From positions 9,905,872 to 9,969,871 of the forward strand of contig NC_058499.1 of the NCBI RefSeq assembly GCF_020382885.2: DNA of 64,000 bases, in the 5' to 3' direction. Position numbers and translations under genes: made by a program. This document shows positions 27,083 through 38,800 of this stretch, piece after piece (position 1 is the first letter of the stretch; each line of letters opens with the position of its first letter). This DNA is from Scatophagus argus (Eukaryota > Chordata > Actinopteri > Scatophagidae). A model generated the notes under the pieces. The model saw only the letters and a list, made by a program, of their open reading frames with translations. It had not been told where the DNA came from and did not search any database.

Positions 27083-30000
27083 ATGGACGCAGCACTCATG
27101 GTGAGTTTCTCATTTTTCCTTCTTGTCTATTTTTAATTAATAGTATAAAGTAACACATTTTTTAGGTGCTCAGTGAGATGTGTTCTGGTTTTAGGTATCC
27201 GTCTCTCTGCTTGGACTGGCTCTGGTCGTGCTCTCTCTCCCTGAGCACCATTCACTGAACGGAGAATATGACAACAGATCAGGTAGGATGTCTGTTTGAT
27301 TATTACTGACCAGACCGGGTACTGAGGAGCCTTTTTAAGTGGATCTGAGTTTGCCTTTGTGGTAGTTTCAGGAAGTGTGTACTTGGGATCTATGTTTGTC
27401 AAGGAGGCTCTTCAGAGAGCAGCTGAGCTGACTGATGCTGCTTACGCTCGCACAAACGAAAGGTACAAAATTACTGTGATAGAACCTGCTACAGTACCCA
27501 AATCTGTATTGTGTTGGCACTGAAAACTAAGCTACTGATGTTTGCAGGGTGAAGATATCTCTGTCTGAAGGCGCCCTGAGACCCAGTGACCTTCTGGCTC
27601 AGTTTAAACAGGTTGAAGCAACAACCAGGACTCAGATCTGGGCTGCAGAACTGCTGGACAACACAGTGGAGCTGATCAGAGAGATGGTCTACACTCACAA
27701 TATGGTGCAGCCCAGCCCTCAGGGTACTGAACCACAGCCCAACAGAACACAAATCCCCTAAAGTATTTTGATGAACTAAACATCTCGCATGCTTGGCACC
27801 CTTTCATTGTCTCTCAGTATGTTTCAGGCAACAGATTAATCATTAGATTCAGTTTCTTGACTCTGTCCCCTTATTTATTCTCACATATCCACCAAACACT
27901 AACAGCTGAAAATTCTCCTCCACATCTAGACTTAAAATAAAGAGGGATTCTACTTTCCTTCATTATCCAGAAGAGCCAAAAAAAGTAAAAAGCCTGTCCG
28001 ACTATATTTAGTTCTTTATTATTTGTTGCCCTGTGAGCCCAGCTTGTGTTACTTTCATTTTAATTATTTTTCTGTGCTCTTGCTGTATTTCACGCTCTGG
28101 TGACTGTGTCAGTACATAACATTTTGCTACATGTTACTGACATGTAGGTCTTTTGTTGACTGAATGTTCCCTCAGAGCTGCTGAGTGAAGGAGACATGGA
28201 GAACCTGCTGCAGGTGACGGGCTGCACCGCTGAGCTGCAGAGACCCAGCTGTGCCTCCGACTGTCTGTCTGAGCGCTACAGATCCATCACAGGAGAGTGC
28301 AACAACAAGTAAGTGCTTACACAAAGACAGACAAAAAGTGACCTGAGCAGCGTTTTCTCCAATAGCTTTTTAAAATTATTATTTTAACTGCATCTGTTGT
28401 GTTCTTGTCCCGTTTAGACAGCATCCCAGATGGGGGGCTGCAAACATCCCATATTCCCGCTGGCTGCCTCCAGAGTACGAGGATGCATGGGGGACGCCCA
28501 GAGGCTGGGATCCAGAGCATACCTACCATAACACCACTCTGCCTCCTGTAAGAATCCTGCAGCAGCAGCACTCGTTCATGCCCTGTCCTGTCAGCTGCCG
28601 TAGCTCCAACGCTTTGCTTGTTGTCCAGGTGCGGCTGGTGTCTCAAGAGGTGCTGTTCACTCACAACGACAACATCTCTCTGGACTCCACTCTGTCCCAC
28701 CTGCTGGTGGAGTGGGGTCAGTGGATCGATCACGATATGGTGCAGATTCCTCAGAGCCCCAGTACAGCCGCATTCAGGACAGGAGCTGACTGCACCCACA
28801 CCTGCAGCCGGGACGCGCCCTGTTTCCCCATACAGGTGCTCTTTGCTGTCAGCCGCTCCTCAGTGTGTTTTGTTTTTCTGTCCCGTTCATCCCTTTGTTA
28901 ACTAGTCCTTCAGAAGCTACATCTCTTTTCATTATCTTCATTTATATAAGAGGCATTTTTTAAAATTCAAATGTGAAACATGCTACACACTATTAAGTAC
29001 TCTGAAATACATAAAATCTACAACACAAAGTAAACTTATGTGTTTTCCACTTGTGACCCATTTGTCACTGGTTTATTGTCTTTGCAAGATATGGTTTTAG
29101 TCGTCTTGGAAGAAAGTTTGTGTCTAAGATGCTCAATATACACAGTAAATATATGAATATTCCATATGTGCATACAATACATTGTGAGGTGTAAATGAAA
29201 TATATGTATATACTAAAAGAAAATATAACAAAAACAAGTAAAACTAGACAATAGGAAACACAATTAAGTAAAGGTAGGCAAAGTATAAATGAAGGTGTGT
29301 GAAATTAACAATGTGGGGTACCAATTTTAATGCTAGAAATTACAAGCAATGAATAACTTGACCATACAATAAGTGTGTGTTACCACCCGTAAGACTCCTC
29401 ATCGTCAACTATAACAAAATCTCTCCTCAGATCCCTCTCTCAGATCCTCGTAATGGCATCCAGAGCTGCATGCCTTTCTTCCGCTCTGCTCCCAGCTGTG
29501 TTGCAGGAGTCCTGTCTCATCGCCACCGAGAACAGCTCAACGCCATCACCTCCTTTGTTGATGCCAGTATGGTGTACGGCAGCTCCACCAGTCTGGCGTC
29601 AGCTCTGAGAAACCTTTCCTGTCCTCTGGGCTCGATGGCCCACAACTCCCAACACTCAGACCAGGAGCTGTCCTACATGCCATTCCTTCCACGCTTGCAG
29701 GCTCACCTGGACCCTTGCGGCCCTCGAAACTCCACCATCTCAGGGGACAGGTCGGACAGATCCAAGCGCCAGGAGAACACCACGTCCTGCTTTCAAGCCG
29801 GTGAGCGAGTGCATCTAGGGAGGTGTGTGTTCTCTGCGGGCTTCAGTTGAGCTGTTGTTCATCATGAATATTTCACAGGTGATTCCAGAGCTAACGAGCA
29901 CCTGGGAATGATCGCATTGCACACGCTCTTTCTGAGAGAGCACAACCGGCTGGTCAAAGAGCTGCACCTGCTCAACCCTCACTGGAGCCCTGACACCCTT

Positions 30001-33000
30001 TACCAGGAGGCCCGCAAGATCATGGGAGCCATTCATCAGGTACCACTAGCAGCAGACTAGTCAGACGTCCATTCACCTCTACCTACATGTGCACTCCCAG
30101 CACTCTGACTTGTTTGCTTTCCAGATCATAACATGGGAGCACTACCTGCCACGGGTCCTCGGTGAGGATGCCACGTCTCATCTGATGCCTCCCTACATGG
30201 GCTACGATTCGAAGGTGGATCCCAGCATCGCTAACGTCTTTGCAGCTGCTGCGTTTCGTTTTGCCCATGTCACCGTGCAGCCAGTAGTGACCAGGCTGGG
30301 GCCAGGATACACCACGAACTCCCAGCATCCTTCACTGCCTCTGCATCACTCACTGTTTGCCTCTTGGAGGGTTATACAAGAAGGTAAAGAACAATACTGT
30401 CAACCACAAAACTTATAAATTAAATTATATGTGATTTACTTATGTTTTTTGTTGGTTTTGTTTTTTCTCTCTCTTTCTTTCTCGTGGTGTGCCAGGTGGG
30501 ATAGACCCTGTGCTGCGTGGTCTGTTGCTGTCTCCGGCCAAGCTGCAGACTCCAGGTCAGATGATGGTGGAGGAGCTGACGGAGAAGCTGTTTCAGGCAC
30601 AGGGAGGGATGCCTCTAGACCTCGGGGCCCTTAACCTCCAGAGGGGTCGGGATCATGGCCTTCCCGGTATCTGCATTCTTACATCTGTCACAGTACAGCA
30701 CTACTGCATCACTTTATACTGAATCTGGTGCATTTGTTTTGTTGATGCACATATAACCCCACCATGCAGTGAGCAAAGCAAATGGAGGAGCTTGTCACAC
30801 CTGCAGAAAATGAAAATAAGGTGTAGGTGGGAGTGAGAGCATTAAAGAAATTTAAAAAAAAAAAAAAAACACAAAGAACATCTTTAATCTTTAGAAAATA
30901 ATTTTGCGTTCTAGTTTTAGCTGGCAGTGATATTCCAAAGGTGCGCTGTTCATTGAGACATGTGTCATTGCCCGTAAGTATTTAAAAAGTAAGATATACG
31001 GTAAGATATTTTGTGTGTGCTAACTTAAAGAATATACTTATATTAAATGCATAGAGTATACATTAGTATGAAATGGGACATGTTAACTCGACATGCACAA
31101 TATCAGCCCTCTGGAAAGTGAACACCAAATATAGCCAGGATTAATCTAATTATTAACACTTGTGATTTTGAAAGTCTGCTGTGAAGAAGAAAAAAAGTCT
31201 GTTGATTCATAAACCAGTTCCAGATGTAGGAATGTGTGTTAATTAGCACTCCAGATCCCCACTAGTCTTGTAGTTACTTGTCAGTTGGCATTTAGAGTCA
31301 ACAGTAGAGTAGAATGCAAATGAATGCTTACCTTGGACAGAAATGTCTCCTAAAAAATATTAGTAATCATTTAATAGGTGATGACCTTTTCGGTTATTCA
31401 GGCCTCTGCTGGGGATGAGGCTGGGTGGAGCTCTGCTGGGAATAGCAGGCTCAGCGTAGCAGTGACAATGGGTGCACTCCAACACACAATGCAACACATG
31501 GCACAGAGCTGCTTTGAGAGAGTTAGGTGTGGTTTCCACTCCCATTCCTTTGTGGCACATGACGCACATACCAAACAAAAGTTCCACGCTGCATTTATAC
31601 ACAATACTACATGTACCCAAGGCACAATGATAAATACATGGCCTCTGGTGGCTTAATGGTGCAGTACCACTAATGTTTTATTACACAGTTGCTTCACACC
31701 AAGCTGGACTGTCTGTGTGATTATGCAGAACCTGTTGGTTTGTGTAGAAGAACACAGAACCTTAATTAGCACTGGAGTGTGAACAGTCTCGTCAGTGTGC
31801 CAAGATGTTTAAATAAATTGGTCAGGTTGCACTGCTGTGTCATGTGTAAACGTACACAGCATCTCTCTTAATGGAACTGCTGCAGGTAATGTTGTTAATA
31901 TTTTCCTTCATTGTGTATGACCTCATCCACCTGCAATCCAACCATTACTAATCAGAATTATTAATTTTTATGACCCAGTCTGTCTGATCAGTGGATATAA
32001 CTGGGATTAGCTCATTAGTGCCCAGCAGAGATCTGCACTCTACTGTCCACTCAGGGTCTCACATCGTATTTTCTGTCCCATCTCTTTCCATCAGGATACA
32101 GCTCGTGGAGACGGTTCTGCAGCCTCTCTGTTCCCAACACCACATCAGAACTGGCCGAAATTCTAAGTAACTTCACTTTGGCTCACAAATTACAGCTCCT
32201 GTACGGGACACCACACAATATCGATGTGTGGGTGGGGGCCATCTCCGAGCCGGCTCTTCCTGGAGGTCGGGTCGGACCACTCCTGTCCTGCCTGCTGGCG
32301 AGACAGTTCAGAGCGCTGAGAGATGGGGACAAGTAAAACTAAATCCTGTTGTAAAATTCTGACCATTTTGATGCAAGAAGACAAATTTAATTCTGTCTTT
32401 GTCTTCCAAGGTTTTGGTGGGAGAGGGAAGGCCTGTTCACCAGCACCCAGAGGAGACACCTCCGGGCCGTCTCTCTGTCCCGCATCATTTGTGACAACAC
32501 ACACATCACTCACGTCCCCGCTGATCCGTTCTCACACACCGAACGGTCAGAGGACATGCTGGCTTGTTCACACCCGCTCATCTCCCACCTCAACCTCACC
32601 CCGTGGAAAGAGCCAGACACAGGTAAGTAAGGAAGACGGTCTGATAACAGGTTTGTCTTTCGGTTTTTTCACCTCTCCCTGCTTGGTCCTGCCTCTCTTC
32701 CAGATCCCAGCTGTGGTCCAATACCCAGGATTCAATCTGGCTACTCGCTGCTCTGTGACTCTGTGATTCTGTATCAGTGTCACTCTGGCTTCAAGCTGCT
32801 GGGATCTTCAACTGTCAGCTGCGATCCAAACAGCCAGCAGTGGAGTCCCACCCCCCCAGCATGTCAAGGTACGAAAACTCAACTACAGTCTGGTGACATG
32901 ACTGCAAAAGATATTATAATATTTTTAAAGACCTGTGTATCAGAATCCAGTTTACATGTGCAAAATCAAAGCAAAACTCATGTTCTTATGATGGTAAAGC

Positions 33001-33903
33001 TGAGATTTAGATGTGAACAAAAATTCTTCCTCCCAACAAGTTCCGTTTATGAGCTGCTCTGGAGTTTTCGAGCACATCACATGGTCTGAATTGTGGATGT
33101 CAAACTTCTTTCCTTCTGTGCACTTTAAGGACTTCTTGTCCGTGCTGGCTTGAAACTTGAGATATAAAGTGGGCAAACTCCCAATATGCCAGTCAAGATC
33201 AGGTGGTATGATTCATCATCAGTTTAGCCAACACTTGAGTATCGTCATCGTAAAATCTCTTCGTATCGTGATTTCAGATGAGCAGTAAATGTCCTCTCCT
33301 ATCAGATTACAAAAAAAAAAAAATCACATCTCATTGTTTTGTTTCAGATATTAACGAATGCGAAGAACAAACTTCTCTCTGCCCACAAAACCACAAGTGC
33401 CTAAACATACCAGGTTCTTTTATTTGCTCAGGTAGGTTCAGATCATTTAATGATGCGTACCTGTTTGATATTTGGTGCAAAATTCTTGTATTGTGAAGTA
33501 CTTTGTAAACTTTGTACCTTTGTAACTAAATTAATCTTTCCTTGCTTAGATTGCTGAGATATTTAAACATGTATAGCATGTGAAGATTGCTCGCGGTTGT
33601 GTCTTAATGTTTGTGTACACTGATCCAGAGCCCCCCTCGCTGTCTGCCGCCTTGGTTGTCACTGCAGTGATAGTGGTGATCGGTGGCGTGGCTGCGCTGC
33701 TGCTGCTGATGTTCTGTTACCGCAGGTAAGTAAGTAGTGAAGGTAGAAGTCAATTGAAAATCTATAAGTTGTTCATTCATCTCTGAAATGTAATAAAGCA
33801 TAACAGTAGAAATAACATGAAATCTGTGAAAACTCTTATTTGCAGATATTCCACCAAGAAAGAGGAATTAGTCAATGCTGGATGTTGCCAAGAGAAAAGT
33901 TAA
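27083..33903 (+). CDS. tpo: Thyroid peroxidase (membrane-anchored haem peroxidase)
   Basis: Iodinates and couples thyroglobulin tyrosines at the apical membrane of thyroid follicle cells. Seventeen exons: 27083-27100, 27195-27282, 27366-27462, 27548-27723, 28176-28308, 28418-28547, 28629-28835, 29431-29800, 29879-30039, 30125-30383, 30496-30666, 32095-32332, 32411-32622, 32704-32868, 33348-33431, 33629-33725, 33846-33903; 887 aa. A hydrophobic signal peptide is followed by the peroxidase domain. Distal Asp248/His249 lie in WGQWIDHDM, Arg426/Glu427 in FLREHN, and proximal His508 in [18 protein letters not shown] spans the exon 11/12 splice. Then come one sushi module (about 754-808), an EGF-like stub, one transmembrane helix (about 842-864) and a 20-residue tail. 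The sushi-EGF-TM tail separates TPO from MPO, EPO and LPO. The EGF keeps only four cysteines and the tail is far shorter than in human TPO. Confidence 0.92.
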
Positions 33904-35810
33904 ATAGTCTGCCATCATCAGGTCATCATCCTTGGACTCTTTGAACATGTTTTTAACTGTGTATAGTAGTAACATATTTTGTGTTGTTAATTTATAATAG
34001 CTGTAGACAGACACTATGCCTGAACGAATCAATACTTTACATTAATGATTGTTTCCGTTGTTGACCTGCTTATACGATGACATTTTGTTTGCTACTGACC
34101 AGTCTGCCAGTGCTCACTAACTCACTACAAATCAAACTATTTATTTAGGTCTGTAAAGTGGTAATCTGTGCGATGAGGCCATAAAAAAACAAGATAATAA
34201 GCTTACAAAAGTCCTTTCAATCCGGAAACTAAAATCTTACTGGAATGTCTGCTCCAAAAACAGATCTTACTGTAAAGCCTCTCTGAGTGGGATGTGGCCT
34301 CTGTATGCCTGTACCTGATTCCTGCTCACAACTCTGTTATGCAATTATGTGTGTATGAGCGTCTGTGTGTGTTTCAGAGTATTTTGTAGAAGTAGAACCT
34401 GGCGGTTCCTGGCAATGATCTTAATCTAACACCAAATCAGCGTCGTGCCCTGAGAGAAACAGGTCTCTGTGTCATCTTGTTGTACTGGGTTAAAGTGAAC
34501 TGCAGTGAAGAGTCAACATTCTCAGATTTCAGTCTAAACTTTACCGGACATTCAGGTCAGCGCAGCAAAGACATTTATCTACTATCAAATTTTGTTCAAA
34601 AGGACCTATAAATCACACGCAAAACAAAGGTGATGTAATCAGGCCACCTACAATGCCTCATCTTTAATGGAGTGTTTACACCAGAAGACACAGTTAATTA
34701 TCAGTACGCTGAGGTTAGGAACCTCAAAGACCTAAAGATGGCCAAGAAGCAGTTATTGCACTTTCTGACACAATGTTCTTCATTTTTACCTTCAAGAGGT
34801 CGCGGTCTGTAAAAATTGGCCATTAATAATAATAAATCTATACTATGAGGTACAACCATTATAAACTGTATAATATGGCTATGTACTGCATTCATGCAAA
34901 GTCATTTATGGCTTTTACTGCACGTACATACTGTTCACTGCAGACGTGCAAAACTACAGTCAACAGTTGTGCATATTACAATCACCTGTATTAAAGCTTT
35001 CTGACTTTACTGAACTGTCACTACGTTGAGCATAGGTGAGTTTTAACTAATTCATTAACAATAAATCTGTTCATTAATTACAAGCCAGGCTAACATGAAA
35101 CGTTTCCCTTGCAAGAGGCTGCAGCTGTTTCGTTTGTGTTTTTAGATCAGGTGGTGCAGGAGTGCATCAAATGCTGGGACAAAAAGTATTGGCTGTGTTT
35201 GAGAAGATAATTGAAAGCAACAATGAGATGCTAGTGAGGATTATACTGCTGTTTATGTACAAATAAAGAACACTACCCAAATAACTGTTCTGTGAAACTA
35301 CATGAATGTTGTCAGTCTCACAAAAGAACTACTACATTACGCAATTACATACGAATGTAATACTTGAGGTAAGAGACCAACTAATCTCTCTAGACTGCTT
35401 TCACCCTGCATTTCATCGGATGAACTCCTGAAACATGACGCACAGACTATTATATCAACATGATAAGTTGTGTGCACTCCAGCCGGGGAGGTCTGAGTAA
35501 GAGAGACAATTCTACTCACCACTGGAGAGAATTACTGAAGGCCTTCAGTATAGCAGTTTTGTTTTTTCACTTCACTTCTGTCTGGCTCTGTTGCTTAAAT
35601 TTGTTGTCTTAATGCATAAAAGTGGCACATGAACGGTTTCTGCTTCCCTTGTTAATTGACCTTTGCTGCAGAACTATAATGCTGTACAACCTCTGCGACT
35701 AAAACCGATCCAAGACCTGTTTGTGTTACCACAGTTTAACCCTCACTAGGACTTTGAATAATCCAGGTCCTGGGATCATGCTGTCCTGTTTCCTTGGACT
35801 GTCAGGTCTT
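33904..35810. other. tpo 3' UTR and tpo/rab3il1 convergent spacer
   Basis: No gene seen. One plus-strand AATAAA at 35262-35267 could end a long tpo 3' UTR of about 1.36 kb. I found no clear minus-strand signal close to the rab3il1 stop. Confidence 0.5.
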
Positions 35811-38800
35811 CTAGCCCTGGTCAGTGACGTAGAAACCTAACTTCGCCACAGTCATCTCCCTGCGAAGACGCATCACCTCCCAGAACATCTGCTCCGCTGC
35901 ACAAAGAGACAACAACAGCAAAAGATACAACATGTCAGCAAGAAACAAAAGACAGAAAACAGATCCATTCAACAATAAAATACAAGTACATGCGATAACT
36001 TACCATCGTGTCTCACCAGGCCCTGCTGGATGTAGCGGATATAAGTAAAGAAGTTGCAAACAGCCGTGATCTAGAAAGGTGAAATAAGGTCTGTTACTGT
36101 TAAGCTAACAGTAGTAACAGCAGCATATGTAGTGAAGATTCCAGAGATAAAGTGATAGCTACCCGGGCTCGGCTGGAAGGAGAGATGTAATAGTAGCTCT
36201 CCTTGTCACCAAGTTTAATGCGATGTCGGCAGAGGCGTGACATGCCGCTTAATGCACATTTTCTACAGAGAGAAATGATAATCTGTCAGGTAACTGCTGC
36301 AAGATGTGAATACACACAGCTGGTGTTTTATCACAGCAAACACTTTACATTACATCACGTTGTCAATGAAACATACAGTAGATATCAAAACTTTTAACAA
36401 CAACTACATGAAACACACCAAAGAACAAGGCACAACTGGAGAAAGTTAGTGAGAGGAAGAGGAAAAGGTTCAAGGTTTTCATTAACATACACCCAGAGAC
36501 ATGCATTAATTTACAGATTTCTTGACAGATCTGGACAGGCAGACTTCATTTCATGCCACAGTGATTTGTGTTAGTGAAAAGCTGAACGGGTGACTGGTTC
36601 CTGAGAGGACTTACGTCTCTACTGCTGCCCTAAAGCCACTGAAAGAAAAAGAGTTTTAAATCAGACAGTGATTAGAAATGTGCCCGTTAATTTAACCCCT
36701 CTGAGATGTGTGGAAAAAACTCCAGCTATGACCATTAAGGGAGAAACCAAAACCGATTAAGAGTGGATTTTCAGTGCTGACTTAGCCATTGTTTAGCAGT
36801 GAATGCTCAAAGAGAGAACAGGATGAGTCACAATGTGAACGTGATGACTCACTTCGGGCCGCCACACTCTACAGCTGAGGCTTTAACCATCGGTAACGCT
36901 GACAGGGCCACAGGCTCAATCGTCAAAGAATTGTTTTCCACTGCACTTTGCACCAGCTGTGACAGCTGTGGAGAACAATAATCAGTAATGTCAATGTAAC
37001 TTCAAACAGTGAAAAATGACACATGCATTGATGTAGTGTATCTGTTAAGAGGCAGTGAGACTCTGACCTCAGATCTCGTGAAGGAGAGGCAGGGTCCAAT
37101 ATCTTCTCTGTAGATGCGACTCAAGAAGGCAGAGGATCGCTCGAGACTTGGATTCTCCTTCCACATCAGAAATTCTGCATATAAAACAGAGTCCATCTGC
37201 AACAAGAAAACAGTCCATCAACTGACGTATTAAACTTTTGGGATAATGTAAGTACACAACAAAATATACAACAAATTTAGTCTTTTTAATGCAGAAATGT
37301 CATATATATTATATCCTTAACAATGTTTATCATGCTCACCATCCTAGCATGTTAGCATGCTAACATTTACAAATTAGCTATCAACACAAAGTACACCTCA
37401 GGCTGATGGCAATGTTTTGCAGGCATTTGATCATAAAATAAATTTTTACCTGATTATGATGCCAAAGGAAACATAACATAGCCTCCATATAATAGTTGTT
37501 AAGATGCTTCAGTCTGGACAAAAGCGCCCAACAGACTAAAGCTGCCACGTCACAAGCGGGGCTAAAAGTCATTTGATAATTTAATTAGTGAAAGTTAAAG
37601 TCTACTTGTGCCTCCTTGAGTCTTCAAAATAAACTACTACTGCAGACTTTCAAGAGCTGTGCTACTTGATACTCTCCAATAAAACTGTCTTTTATTGTCA
37701 GAATCAAGTCATTACCAAACTAAGGCAGGAAAAACAAGTTCACTGTTCTATGAAAGGACTGCCAGCAGCTAAATCTGGAAGACCTGATCAAAAGGATGCA
37801 GTTACCTGTCTGCAGTCAGTGCCTAGCCCCTCCCCCCGTTCCTGCCAGTAATGGTCAAAGGTCACACTGACAGACTGGCCAGGGACCAGGCAGAGTATCA
37901 GAGAAAGGAGAGCAGGAACAGCAGGCTGAGAAAGGAAAAGAAACCAGAGAGGAAGAAGAACAAGTCAGGGAGAGCTTAGTACTGAGAGAAAAGAAAAAGC
38001 AAAGAGAACTCGGCTCAGGGAAAGAATACCGAAGTGACAGGAAACAGTGAGCAGAGGAATGAACAGAATGAAGGGTCTAGAGCTGAAGAAACGTACTTCA
38101 AGGAGAGGAAAGACAAATGTACAAACATTCAGGTTACCTCTCGGTCCTCTTTGGTCACAGGCTGAACAGAAACAGAGGAAGGCTCTGGTTTTCCAGTTGA
38201 GGATGGAAAGGCACTGCTCGTGCTCTTGTTGCGGATGTGGCCCCCGACATGTTTTTTGTAAGCCCCCCTGGTTCCTGAAGACTGCAGCTGTGGATGCAGC
38301 TGCCGGTTTGGTGAAGAAGGTGTTGATGTCAACACTAGAGTTTTGAGTGCTGTCACCTCTGCTTGCAGAACATCAATCTGAGAGTCAGACACAGAAAAAA
38401 GTACAGAAAAAAGAAAATTGAGGAAGTGATGAAATTCTGACGACGAAAGAAAAATCGATATCTTTGCCGAAACAATATTTGTGGCCTTTATTGTTGACAT
38501 TAAATGTATCTAAAAAACCAGACTCAGAATAACAAACCATTTTAAATAGGAATCAAAGCACAATACAAAAATAGTCTGAGTGCTGTGAAATGGGACAAAA
38601 GGTCATGAAAATCACCACAGGACTACAGAAACTCAGAGAAACAACTTCACACACCTTTCCCTGAGCCTCCTTCAGTTGTTTCTCCGCAGTTGCTTGTTTG
38701 ACGTTAGCTTCATGCACCATCTTATGAGCTTCCTGTTAGGATGAAGATTGAAACATTAACACAAGGTTAAAAACGGGATCAAAAGTTGTCCTTAATTAGT

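Noticed and set aside
28317-28799. 160-aa minus-strand ORF
   Set aside because: Antisense of tpo exons 6 and 7, open by chance in GC-rich coding DNA.
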